Source of the DNA: Psychroserpens luteus | GTDB lineage: Bacteria > Bacteroidota > Bacteroidia > Flavobacteriales > Flavobacteriaceae | NCBI RefSeq assembly: GCF_015319355.1 | Contig: NZ_JADILU010000001.1 | Coordinates: 186,001 to 250,000 of the forward strand | Length of the DNA stretch: 64,000 nt | Reading direction: 5' to 3' | In this document: positions 17,273 through 25,061 of the stretch, piece by piece | Numbering within the stretch: position 1 is the stretch's first letter | How the letters are laid out: each line of letters begins with the position of its first letter | The notes under the pieces: model-generated | Database searches by the model: none | What the model was told of the DNA's origin: nothing | The model's input: only the letters and a program-made list of their open reading frames with translations | Made by a program: the position numbers and the translations under genes

Positions 17273-17659
17273 TTACTTACTCAAGCCTAAGTAAAACCAT
17301 TGGTTGTTTTCTTTTACAAAAGCAGATTTTTCATGGATGATATCTACTTTTTCATTGTCAAAAAAATAGGCATTAAAGGTTACTGTGCCTTCAATATCAT
17401 TTTCAGTGCCTTTAGAAGTTTCTGTAACTTCTAGTTTAATCCATTGTACGGACTTTGCCCATTTTACAATAGCCTTTTTTTCTTTTATTGGTCGTGTAGA
17501 ACTGTGATGTGTTGCCATTAAATAATCACCATTAGCCAAGACAAATGCACTATATCTTGACCGCATAAGTTGTTCGGCTGTTTCGGTTTTACCTTCATTT
17601 AAATGAGATATTTCACAACAAGATTTATAAGCTTTATCGTTTCCGCAGTAACAGTTCAT
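17273..17659 (-). CDS. YchJ-family protein (SEC-C zinc motif, UPF0225)
   Basis: A 128-residue protein with the N-terminal metal-binding SEC-C motif C-x-C...C-C (MNCYCGNDKAYKSCC) followed by the conserved AEQLMRSRYSAFVLANGDYL segment that defines the YchJ/UPF0225 group and an NTF2-like domain. The biochemical role is unknown. It begins one base after the hemF stop and is likely co-transcribed with the haem operon. It converges with the helicase gene with only 21 bases between the stop codons. Confidence 0.9.
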   Translation of the reverse strand: MNCYCGNDKAYKSCCEISHLNEGKTETAEQLMRSRYSAFVLANGDYLMATHHSSTRPIKEKKAIVKWAKSVQWIKLEVTETSKGTENDIEGTVTFNAYFFDNEKVDIIHEKSAFVKENNQWFYLGLSK

Positions 17660-17660
17660 A

Positions 17661-19133
17661 TTAAACCCATTCTATAGGATTTTGTAAAACCTCAATCAAT
17701 TTCTCCTCTTCGCTACCAACTTCAGGATGATGATCATAAACCCATTGTACGTGAGGTGGTAAACTCATTAAAATGCTTTCTATTCGTCCGTTTGTTTTTA
17801 AACCGAAAAGAGTTCCTTTATCATGAACCAAATTGAATTCTACATAGCGACCACGTCTAATTTCTTGCCAATCGCGTTGTACTTTTGTGTAATCTAAATC
17901 TTTTCTTTTTTCTACAATTGGGATATAAGCTTCTAAAAAACTATCACCAACTTCAGTAACGAAATCATACCAGTTTTGCATGCTCATTTCTTCGGAAGCT
18001 TTGCAGTAATCAAAAAATAAACCACCAATACCACGACCTTCATTTCTATGAGTGTTATAGAAATATTCATCGCAACGTGCTTTATATTTTGGATAGAATT
18101 CTGGATTATGTTTGTCACAAGCTGTTTTGCAGGTTTGATGAAAATGCTTAGCATCGTCTTCAAACAAATAGTAAGGCGTTAAATCTTGTCCGCCTCCAAA
18201 CCATTGATCAACAATATTCCCTTCTTTATCATACATTTCAAAGTAACGCCAATTTGCATGTACTGTTGGAACCATTGGGTTCGTAGGGTGTAAGACTAAA
18301 CTTAATCCGCAGGCAAAAAAATCAGCATCTTCAACGCCAAAGTATTTTTGCATGGAGTCTGGTAATTTGCCATGAACTCCTGAGATATTAACACCGCCTT
18401 TTTCAAAAACAGCTCCATTTTCTATGACGCGAGTTCTTCCGCCTCCACCTTCAGGACGATCCCATTTATCTTCTTGGAATTTTGCTTTTCCATCAATTTT
18501 TTCTAATCCAGCAACAATACTGTCTTGTAATTCGTGTATGTATTTGAAGAATTTATCTTTGATATCAGTATCGATTTTGTTTATTTCTCCTGCAAGGTTT
18601 TCAATACCTTGTAGGTATGAATCTGGATTTTCATGCATATGCTTAAAGTTTTTAATATTATCAAAATGTTTCATCACTTCGGATTTTGATAATTTAAATG
18701 TTTTGGGATTAGTATCGTTTAGATAATGGAGATAGGATGAAAACTTGTATGTCTCAATAACACTAGCTGGATTATTATGAATATACAAGATTAAGTTTTT
18801 GAGATAATCTTCCGTATCCAAACGTTTTCTCTTAAAATGCTTTTCAAATAGACTTCCAGTTCTATTCTGTTGTTTGTTATATGCTTTTGCATAAGAATTG
18901 AATAACTTAGAAAAACTATTTACAACATTTTCTTCATTTGTCACTTTTATAATAAAATGAAAATGATTATTCATTAAACAAAAAGCAATAACATCAATGC
19001 TATCATTGAGATATTTGCCTACTAAGCTCAGAAAATAAGACATATTATCTTCATTTTTAAAAATGAGGTCGCTGTTAATCCCTCGATTATAAATGTGATA
19101 ATAATAATCGTTTTCTAAGTTGTCTAACTTCAT
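17661..19133 (-). CDS. hemF: Coproporphyrinogen III oxidase (HemF) fused to an N-terminal Y1 (RAYT-type) transposase domain
   Basis: One 490-codon frame with two unrelated parts. Residues 1-165 are a REP-associated Y1 transposase: the HUH motif is H57-F-H59 in MNNHFHFII, and the likely catalytic tyrosine is Y117 in LYIHNNP. Residues 191-490 (bases 17661-18563) are a full-length oxygen-dependent HemF, starting at DKFFKYIHELQD and including WDRPEGGGGRTRVIENG, GGQDLTPYYLFEDD and HRNEGRGIGGLFFDY. HemF oxidatively decarboxylates coproporphyrinogen III. Normal HemF starts near residue 191, where there is now ATC, not ATG. The joint (residues 174-182) is encoded by a REP palindrome that matches one before the start codon. 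Either a chimera is made, or hemF uses an internal start such as M166 (18638). Confidence 0.9.
   Translation of the reverse strand: MKLDNLENDYYYHIYNRGINSDLIFKNEDNMSYFLSLVGKYLNDSIDVIAFCLMNNHFHFIIKVTNEENVVNSFSKLFNSYAKAYNKQQNRTGSLFEKHFKRKRLDTEDYLKNLILYIHNNPASVIETYKFSSYLHYLNDTNPKTFKLSKSEVMKHFDNIKNFKHMHENPDSYLQGIENLAGEINKIDTDIKDKFFKYIHELQDSIVAGLEKIDGKAKFQEDKWDRPEGGGGRTRVIENGAVFEKGGVNISGVHGKLPDSMQKYFGVEDADFFACGLSLVLHPTNPMVPTVHANWRYFEMYDKEGNIVDQWFGGGQDLTPYYLFEDDAKHFHQTCKTACDKHNPEFYPKYKARCDEYFYNTHRNEGRGIGGLFFDYCKASEEMSMQNWYDFVTEVGDSFLEAYIPIVEKRKDLDYTKVQRDWQEIRRGRYVEFNLVHDKGTLFGLKTNGRIESILMSLPPHVQWVYDHHPEVGSEEEKLIEVLQNPIEWV
18589..18615. repeat. REP palindrome, inner copy (inside the fused hemF gene)
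   Basis: An imperfect hairpin on the plus strand, CCTGCAAGGT...ACCTTGTAGG, with arms of about 10 bp. It is translated as part of the linker between the transposase and HemF domains. Confidence 0.85.
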
Positions 19134-19152
19134 GTTTTGTCTATTTGAGAAA

Positions 19153-19179
19153 CCTACAAGGTTTTTGAAACCTTGCAGG
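19153..19179. repeat. REP palindrome, outer copy (upstream of the fused hemF gene)
   Basis: An imperfect hairpin, CCTACAAGGT...ACCTTGCAGG, just before the start of the transposase-hemF frame and just after the GNAT gene stop. It is the inverted partner of the copy at 18589-18615. It sits in the short spacer that any hemF transcript coming from the upstream genes must cross, so it may affect read-through or mRNA stability. Confidence 0.85.
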
Positions 19180-19184
19180 ATGTT

Positions 19185-19721
19185 TTAGCTTTTATATAAT
19201 TCATACAACTCCATATTTAAAGGTGCTTCACCAGTAGGAGTAAATTCATTTTCTAAAGTTTTTTGCCATTCAAAACCATTATTTAGAGCTACTTTGACAC
19301 TAGAGATATTGTCTTTATGTGCAATGATTTGCAAGGTTTCAATTCCTAATGTTTCAAAAGCATGTTTGGATAAGGCTTTAACAGATTTTGAAGTTAATCC
19401 TTGGCCTTCAAAAGTGTATCCTATACAATACGCAAACTCACCTTGCTTTATATTTAAGTCGACTTCTTTGATATAAATAAGTCCTGCAAGTTCTCTAGTT
19501 TCAGAATGCTTTAAAGTGAATAGAAATTCTTTTTTAGTATTGAAAGCTTTCACCTTTTTCTCAACAAAAAGTTTCGATAATGTAGGGTTTAAATTTTCAG
19601 CTAAAGTACCAGGGAAATAGCGTTTAAAACGGTCGGTATTAGCAACCATTAAATCACAAATTTTCCAAGCATCTCCTTCAAGGATGGCATTAATTTCGAA
19701 ACCATCAAATTGAGCGATCAT
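19185..19721 (-). CDS. GNAT family N-acetyltransferase (RimJ/RimL-like)
   Basis: A 178-residue acetyl-CoA-dependent acetyltransferase of the RimJ/RimL type: FEINAILEGDAWKICDLM at the start, the central GEFAYCIGYTFEGQGLTSKSV with the acetyl-CoA pyrophosphate loop (GQGL), and the C-terminal HKDNISSVKVALNNGFEW. Members acetylate protein N-termini or small molecules; the substrate is not predictable here. Its start overlaps the stop of the EI24 gene by one base, so it belongs to the haem gene unit, though a functional link is not evident. Confidence 0.9.
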   Translation of the reverse strand: MIAQFDGFEINAILEGDAWKICDLMVANTDRFKRYFPGTLAENLNPTLSKLFVEKKVKAFNTKKEFLFTLKHSETRELAGLIYIKEVDLNIKQGEFAYCIGYTFEGQGLTSKSVKALSKHAFETLGIETLQIIAHKDNISSVKVALNNGFEWQKTLENEFTPTGEAPLNMELYELYKS

Positions 19722-20488
19722 TAGACTGTAGGTTTTGTGTTATTTAAAAGATTGTCTTTTTTTAATAGCTCTACCGTTTTTATAGTTGCAGCAGTAACAC
19801 TCATAGGTAGAACTAAAATGACACCTATAAATGGAATAATAAGAAACAAAATAAATACAAGACCGTTGCCAATGGCAATACCTCGGTTTTTTCTAATAAA
19901 TTTAACGCTGTCTCGATAATTAAAATGACGCTCTAGAGTATAATCCATGTTTCCAAAACCAGCATAGTATGCTTGCAATAAAATCAATAAAATTGTTGAA
20001 AATATATTGACAACAGGGATGAATTTGAGAAGCAAAAGAGGGATGGTAATTAATAATTCCTTTCCTAAATTTCTAACGTTTATTCTAATCCCTCTCCAGA
20101 GTTGTTCTTTAAACGATGTTTTTCTATGATCGTGCTTTTCTACACCTGTTAAATGTGCTTCAATTTTTTCTGAAACCGGACTCATAAATGGCGCAGATAA
20201 GGCCATTATGATATGCTTGTAAAGAATCAAACCTATAGCAACGACGACAATTACTCCAATAAAAGTTGAAATCCATGTAAAGGTGTCTTTCCCAAAATCC
20301 CAAGGCCAAACTTTAGCGAGGTAGTTTCCTATGTTGTCTGATAATCCATAAGCTGATAATGCAATTAATGAAGCAGTAATAACACTAATAATGATAGGAA
20401 CTAAAAAGTATTTCCAAAGCTTCAACTTTGATATTAATGCTAAAGCACCTGTATATGCTTGAATACCTTTTAATATATTCTTTATCAT
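19721..20488 (-). CDS. EI24-domain (CysZ-like) membrane protein
   Basis: A 255-residue inner-membrane protein with about four to six hydrophobic segments (YFLVPIIISVITASLIALSA, FIGVIVVVAIGLILYKHII, ELLITIPLLLLKFIPVVNIF, GLVFILFLIIPFIGVILVLP) and the EI24 family pattern, including AYYAGFGNMDYTLERHF. Relatives include the sulfate permease CysZ, but many flavobacterial members lack any cysteine-synthesis context, as here. It lies 18 bases after hemE and overlaps the GNAT gene, within the leftward haem operon. Confidence 0.88.
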   Translation of the reverse strand: MIKNILKGIQAYTGALALISKLKLWKYFLVPIIISVITASLIALSAYGLSDNIGNYLAKVWPWDFGKDTFTWISTFIGVIVVVAIGLILYKHIIMALSAPFMSPVSEKIEAHLTGVEKHDHRKTSFKEQLWRGIRINVRNLGKELLITIPLLLLKFIPVVNIFSTILLILLQAYYAGFGNMDYTLERHFNYRDSVKFIRKNRGIAIGNGLVFILFLIIPFIGVILVLPMSVTAATIKTVELLKKDNLLNNTKPTV

Positions 20489-20506
20489 CTTTAAAACTTA
20501 AATCAG

Positions 20507-21532
20507 TTATGCCTTATATTCCTTAACAGCATCAATAAATGCTTTCGCGTTATCTAAAGGAATGTTAGGTAAAATTCCGTGACCTAAATTTACAATATAT
20601 TTATCTTTTCCGAAGTCATTAATCATTTGCGTTACCATTTTCTTAATCTCACTTGGAGGAGAAAATAAACGTGTTGGATCAAAATTACCTTGTAAAGTAA
20701 TATTCCCTCCAGTTAAATAACGTGCGTTTTTTGCAGAACACGTCCAATCAATACCTAAAGCAGAAGCACCAGATTTTGCCATTGTATCTAAAGCAAACCA
20801 GCAGCCTTTCCCAAAAGCAATCACAGGGGCATCATCCTTTAGTGCATCAATAATTTGTTGAATATATTGCCAAGAAAACTCTTGATAATCAACAGGAGAT
20901 AACATTCCTCCCCAAGAATCAAATACTTGAACAGCATCACAACCAGCTTTCACTTTTTCTTTTAAATAAGCAATCGTAGTATCTGTAATTTTTTGCAATA
21001 ATTGATGTGCAGCCATAGGATTTGTAAAACAAAATTCTTTGGCTTTATCAAAGTTTTTAGAACCTTGACCTTGCACACAATAACATAAAATCGTCCATGG
21101 AGAACCTGCAAAACCTATTAATGGAATCTCATCGTTAAGTTTTTCTTTGGTAGCTTTTATGGCTTGGTAAACGTAATTAAGCGCTTCTTTTACATCTGGA
21201 ACAATGACATTATCCACATCTTTTTGAGTACGAATAGGATTTGGTAAATAAGGACCAAAATTTGGCTTCATTTGTACTTCAATATTCATTGCCTGCGGAA
21301 TCACCAAAATATCACTAAACAAAATCGCAGCATCCATACCATAACGACGTATGGGTTGCACAGTGATTTCACTAGCCAGTTCTGGAGTTTGACAACGTGT
21401 AAAGAAATCATATTTAGCTTTGATTTCCATGAATTCTGGAAGGTAACGACCTGCTTGACGCATCATCCAAACTGGTGGACGTTCAACCGTTTCTCCTTTT
21501 AATGCTCTTAGAAATAAATCGTTTTTTATCAT
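20507..21532 (-). CDS. hemE: Uroporphyrinogen decarboxylase
   Basis: A 341-residue cytosolic enzyme that removes four carboxyl groups from uroporphyrinogen III to give coproporphyrinogen III. Both family signatures are seen: [17 protein letters not shown] near the N-terminus and [19 protein letters not shown] in the middle, and the substrate-contacting aspartate and histidine regions ([26 protein letters not shown]) are intact. The length is normal. It is the gene before EI24 in the leftward unit. Its start codon is only four bases from the repeat-bounded four-helix-bundle cassette that separates it from hemCD. Confidence 0.97.
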   Translation of the reverse strand: MIKNDLFLRALKGETVERPPVWMMRQAGRYLPEFMEIKAKYDFFTRCQTPELASEITVQPIRRYGMDAAILFSDILVIPQAMNIEVQMKPNFGPYLPNPIRTQKDVDNVIVPDVKEALNYVYQAIKATKEKLNDEIPLIGFAGSPWTILCYCVQGQGSKNFDKAKEFCFTNPMAAHQLLQKITDTTIAYLKEKVKAGCDAVQVFDSWGGMLSPVDYQEFSWQYIQQIIDALKDDAPVIAFGKGCWFALDTMAKSGASALGIDWTCSAKNARYLTGGNITLQGNFDPTRLFSPPSEIKKMVTQMINDFGKDKYIVNLGHGILPNIPLDNAKAFIDAVKEYKA

Positions 21533-21536
21533 AATT

Positions 21537-22017
21537 GGCTATTAGCTGTTTGCCTTTGGCCTTTAGCAAAAGACAGTTAGCTATTTTTAATTTTATTTAT
21601 TAAACTATTTATCATTTTAGCCTCTTTATTTAGAAGCTCAAAAATAGTTTTTAACTCAGTTTCTGGAATAAATCCTAATTCTTGCGCTATTATTAATTGT
21701 GTTTCTACTTCAAAAAGAGAACCAATAGCAATTTCAAGAAAGCGCTTAAATTCAATATCACTATTTCTACTGCAACCTTCTGCAATATTAGATGGAATAG
21801 AAATTGAAGATCTTGTAACTTGACTTCTTAATCCGAATTTTTCTTCGGAAGGTAATACATCAGCTAACGGATATAATTGCTTTACAATCTCAATTCCGTT
21901 CTTCCAAATTTCAAGATTTCTAAAATTCCTCATACTACTAGTTATTATTGGTTACTTATTTTAATTTTCAGCCAATAAATTTAAGTAAGATAAGTTTCGC
22001 TAATAGCCAAAGGCAAA
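21537..22017. mobile_element. Inverted-repeat-bounded four-helix-bundle cassette
   Basis: A small gene cassette inserted between hemCD and hemE. The outer blocks are exact inverted repeats: GGCTATTAGC at 21537-21546 against its complement at 21999-22008, and TTTGCCTTTGGC at 21549-21560 against its complement at 22006-22017. The right border ends three bases before the hemCD stop codon at 22021 and the left border starts four bases from the hemE ATG, so the two hem genes were probably almost adjacent before insertion. Confidence 0.6.
21577..21933 (-). CDS. Four-helix bundle protein (23S rRNA intervening-sequence protein family)
   Basis: A 118-residue all-helical protein of the four-helix bundle/S23 family, with the hallmark FRNLEIWKNGIEIV, FGLRSQVTRSSISIPSNIAEG and FKRFLEIAIGSLFEVETQL. 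Members occur inside 23S rRNA intervening sequences and as free small cassettes; the fold resembles the Avd protein of diversity-generating retroelements, but there is no reverse transcriptase here. The molecular role is unknown. It lies within short inverted repeats between hemCD and hemE, and its low functional fit to the operon suggests an acquired element. Confidence 0.9.
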   Translation of the reverse strand: MRNFRNLEIWKNGIEIVKQLYPLADVLPSEEKFGLRSQVTRSSISIPSNIAEGCSRNSDIEFKRFLEIAIGSLFEVETQLIIAQELGFIPETELKTIFELLNKEAKMINSLINKIKNS

Positions 22018-22020
22018 AAG

Positions 22021-23610
22021 CTAAAGGCTGTTTTTATAATATTCATTAACCAAAGCCACAACACTCTCAACCGTTGGCATTTTAGCAATTCTTACATCTT
22101 TAAAATGCTTCTTAGCTTCTTTTGCTGTAGTGTCACCAATACAAAATGCTATCATATTGTCTTCAACATCATTCTCTTGTTTGAAACTTTGCACAGTTGA
22201 TGGGCTATAAAACATGACGCCTTCAACAGTGTCATCTATTGTTTGCGAATCGTATTTCGTTTCGTATGCAATGACTTCATTGACATCAATATGATTCTCA
22301 GCTAATATTGTTGGTAAATCATCTAATCTTAAATCACTACAAAAATAAGTAACATTGGTACCATCAATATAATCAACAAGATATTCTGCTAGCGCTTTCG
22401 CGCTATTTTCGGTATGTTTTACTTTACCAATTTTACGTTCTACAAATCGTTTTGTTTTTCTACCAACGCAATAGATGTTCTCGAATTTCAATTCTTCCGA
22501 AGAAAAATTAGTAAGCAATGCTTGAACCGCATTTTTACTCGTAACAATTACATTTTTTGGCATTGGTCGTAAAACGGTTGGTGTCATACGATTGAAACTT
22601 ATTTTTATGAAATCTGAACTCTCACTAACAACATCATCACAAAACAGATTTTTTTGATCATCTGTTAAGGTTTTAGTCGAGTAAATATTGATTTTTTTAG
22701 TAGACTTTTCAAGAGCGTCCATTAATCTATTTCCACCACGTTCAATAATATAATCTGCACAAAATTGAGCCAAATCATGATGCGACCCTAAAGCGACTGT
22801 GCGTTGAACTTCTATTTTTTTGGTTCCGTCGAGACTTAATAACACACCTTGAAAGTGTACCTCTTCTTCTTTTATAAATGCTAAAGCGCCAATTGGAGCA
22901 GAGCATCCGCCTTCTAAAAGGTTCAAAAACTTACGTTCTATAGATGTTGAGATTTCTGTCTCTTCATGATTTATTTCTGCACAAATAGCACGTGTTTCTT
23001 CGTCATCTTCTAAAGCAGTCATCATAATTGCGCCTTGAGCAGGTGCAGGAACCATCCATTCTAGATTAAAACTCTCTTCTGGTTTAATGTCAAGACGACC
23101 TAATCCAGCTGCTGCGAAAATTGCACCATTCCAGTCACTATTTTCTAATTTTTCTAATCGAGAATTTACATTACCACGTAAACCAACCATTGTATGTGTT
23201 GGGTAACGGTTTAACCATTGTGCTCTACGACGTAAACTTCCAGTTGCAATTATAGCTTCACGTTGCGAAAGAAATTCTTCATTATCATTAAAAACAAGAC
23301 AATCTCTTACGTTACCACGTTTAATAACTGCTGCTTGTACAATACCGTTTGGTAATACTGTTGGCACATCTTTGAGTGAGTGTACTGCAATATCAATGTG
23401 ACCATTAAGCATTGCGACATCTAATGTTTTTGTGAAAACACCTGTAATTCCTAATTCGTAAATTGGTTTGTCAAGTACAATATCTCCTGCAGATTTTACA
23501 GGTACTAAGACCGTTTTGTGTCCTAAATGTTCTAGTTGACTTTGTACAATTTTGGCTTGCCATAGCGCTAATTGGCTATCGCGAGTTCCTATTCTTATGA
23601 GTTTAGACAT
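22021..23610 (-). CDS. hemCD: Hydroxymethylbilane synthase / uroporphyrinogen-III synthase fusion
   Basis: A 529-residue bifunctional protein. Residues 1-305 are HemC (porphobilinogen deaminase): the substrate loop RIGTRDSQLALWQA, HSLKDVPT, GSLRRRAQW, and the dipyrromethane cofactor cysteine C236 in LLEGGCSAPIGALA. Residues about 310-529 are HemD, a divergent domain with the two-lobed pattern (NVIVTSKNAVQALL; GVMFYSPSTVQSF; IAFCIGDTTAKEA). It turns four porphobilinogens into uroporphyrinogen III. The fusion is common in flavobacteria. It overlaps the end of hemA by eight bases. Its stop codon falls at the edge of the cassette at 21537-22017. Confidence 0.95.
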   Translation of the reverse strand: MSKLIRIGTRDSQLALWQAKIVQSQLEHLGHKTVLVPVKSAGDIVLDKPIYELGITGVFTKTLDVAMLNGHIDIAVHSLKDVPTVLPNGIVQAAVIKRGNVRDCLVFNDNEEFLSQREAIIATGSLRRRAQWLNRYPTHTMVGLRGNVNSRLEKLENSDWNGAIFAAAGLGRLDIKPEESFNLEWMVPAPAQGAIMMTALEDDEETRAICAEINHEETEISTSIERKFLNLLEGGCSAPIGALAFIKEEEVHFQGVLLSLDGTKKIEVQRTVALGSHHDLAQFCADYIIERGGNRLMDALEKSTKKINIYSTKTLTDDQKNLFCDDVVSESSDFIKISFNRMTPTVLRPMPKNVIVTSKNAVQALLTNFSSEELKFENIYCVGRKTKRFVERKIGKVKHTENSAKALAEYLVDYIDGTNVTYFCSDLRLDDLPTILAENHIDVNEVIAYETKYDSQTIDDTVEGVMFYSPSTVQSFKQENDVEDNMIAFCIGDTTAKEAKKHFKDVRIAKMPTVESVVALVNEYYKNSL

Positions 23611-24865
23611 TGTCTGTGGTTGCTTCTAATTGAAACACTTTTTTTATGAGTTCTAGGCTATCGTCTGTAGAAACATCATCGCCTTTTAAATGATGTGCAA
23701 AATGATTAGTGATTTTTTGGATAATTTTACTGCTTATCAATTCGGCTTGCGCTTCATTGAAATCACTCATTTTTTTGCGTTGTGTATCTAATTCTGCAGT
23801 TGCAAAACCAGTTAATTTGTGTTTTAATGCTTTTATGGTTGGTGCAAATTTTCGTGTTGCTAACCATGCGTTGAATTCAGTTTTAATATCTTCAATAATA
23901 GATTCTGCAACAGGAATGTGTTCTTTTCTGCGCTCTAAAGTATCATCTGTAATTTGTGCTAAATCATCAAGATGCACTAAAGTGACGTTGCTTAATTCTG
24001 AAACGTTTTCATTCACGTTCTTCGGAATGGAAAGGTCTAAAATTAATAAAGGTTTAGACGTTTGAATACAATGTTTGTCTACCGTTGGGTTTTGAGCTCC
24101 AGTGGCAACAACTAAAATATCTGATATATTAATCTCTTCTTGAAGGTTAGCATAATCTTTTACCAATAAATTGAATTTACCAGCAACAGCTTCGGCTTTA
24201 TCTTTTGTTCTATTGATTAAAGTGATGTGAGGATTTTTAGTGTGTTTTACTAAATTTTCACATGTATTTCTTCCAATTTTTCCTGTTCCGAAAAGTAAAA
24301 TATTTTTTTCTGAAACGTTTTCAATCGACTTCATGATATATTGAACAGAAGCGAATGATACAGAGGTTGCACCAGATGATATTTCAGTCTCAGTCTTAAT
24401 ACGTTTTGAAGCTTGAATCACAGAATTAACTAAACGCTCTAAAAACGGATTGAATAATTGGTGTTTTCTAGATAATCTTGCACTGACTTTCAACTGACTA
24501 ATAATCTCAAAATCTCCAAGTATTTGGCTATCTAAACCAGAACCTACACGAAATATATGAGAAATAGCATCTTTATTTTTATAGATGTAAGCTACTTTTT
24601 GAAACTCTTCGACCGTCCCTTTTGTGTTATCACAGAGTAATTGAATGAGTTGAAAAGGGTGCTCTGCAAAACCGTAGATTTCGGTTCTATTGCAAGTTGA
24701 AGTGACAATTAAGCTTTCAATGCCATTTTGTTTTGCTTGTTCTAATACAGCGCGTTTGGAGTTGTCGTCCAAACTAAAATGACCTCGCACCTTAGCATCA
24801 GCTTTTTTGTAGCTTAGCCCAATTGCATAAAATGTTGTGCCTCTCGACATATTGTAGTGCTCCAT
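23603..24865 (-). CDS. hemA: Glutamyl-tRNA reductase
   Basis: A 420-residue enzyme of the C5 pathway that reduces glutamyl-tRNA(Glu) to glutamate-1-semialdehyde, the first committed step to haem. The catalytic cysteine C58 lies in TSTCNRTEIYG. The NADPH-binding Rossmann loop is LLFGTGKIGRNTCENL, and a C-terminal dimerisation domain follows. I prefer the ATG at 24865 (MEHYNMSRGTTFYAIGLSYKK); an in-frame ATG at 24913 would add 16 poorly conserved residues and crowd the promoter. It is the first gene of the leftward haem operon and divergent from an AraC-type regulator. A palindrome in the shared spacer may control both. Confidence 0.95.
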   Translation of the reverse strand: MEHYNMSRGTTFYAIGLSYKKADAKVRGHFSLDDNSKRAVLEQAKQNGIESLIVTSTCNRTEIYGFAEHPFQLIQLLCDNTKGTVEEFQKVAYIYKNKDAISHIFRVGSGLDSQILGDFEIISQLKVSARLSRKHQLFNPFLERLVNSVIQASKRIKTETEISSGATSVSFASVQYIMKSIENVSEKNILLFGTGKIGRNTCENLVKHTKNPHITLINRTKDKAEAVAGKFNLLVKDYANLQEEINISDILVVATGAQNPTVDKHCIQTSKPLLILDLSIPKNVNENVSELSNVTLVHLDDLAQITDDTLERRKEHIPVAESIIEDIKTEFNAWLATRKFAPTIKALKHKLTGFATAELDTQRKKMSDFNEAQAELISSKIIQKITNHFAHHLKGDDVSTDDSLELIKKVFQLEATTDNV

Positions 24866-24990
24866 ACCTGATTTGGAAATTACCAAAGCAAAAGTAAAAA
24901 GCTCAATCGACAAAAAACAACGCTAGAAGAACTTTAAGTATCGTTTGTGGTTTTTTAGGGTTATTTATTACAAAAACATGATAAATATCA

Positions 24991-25045
24991 TATTTTTGTA
25001 GTCATATCAACGCTTTAAACCCTGTTAGTTTAGAACGAATCTAAA
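24991..25045 (+). promoter_or_regulatory. Promoter of the AraC gene with a TTTAGA/TCTAAA palindrome (candidate metal box)
   Basis: A -7 box TATTTTTG (24991-24998, Bacteroidetes TAnnTTTG form) is followed by an inverted repeat TTTAGA-ACGAA-TCTAAA at 25029-25045, where a repressor would block transcription. The right half (AATCTAAATAAG) is identical to the sequence in front of feoA. The spacer is five bases here against four at the DtxR/TonB-receptor site, which lowers confidence. Confidence 0.45.
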
Positions 25046-25061
25046 TAAGAATAAAAACATT

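Larger units (their letters stand above)
18589..19179 (-). mobile_element. REP-flanked Y1 transposase unit inserted at the 5' end of hemF
   Basis: The Y1 transposase part of the fused gene is bracketed by two 27-nt REP palindromes in inverted orientation, at 18589-18615 and 19153-19179, 24 of 27 bases identical when one is reverse complemented. This is the usual arrangement of a REP-associated tyrosine transposase (RAYT/TnpA_REP) and its cognate sites. The right unit lies inside the open reading frame and now encodes the linker YLQGIENLAG, so insertion and loss of the transposase stop codon probably created the fusion with hemF. Confidence 0.8.

Noticed and set aside
18424-18726. Open frame opposite to hemF on the plus strand
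   Set aside because: It is a shadow frame without a start context, and the minus strand carries a clearly conserved enzyme.
21577-21933. Avd-like component of a diversity-generating retroelement
   Set aside because: No reverse transcriptase, template repeat or variable-repeat target gene is nearby.
24866-24913. Longer hemA start at the upstream ATG
   Set aside because: The extra 16 residues are hydrophobic and unlike the conserved HemA N-terminus, and would shorten the hemA/AraC promoter region.
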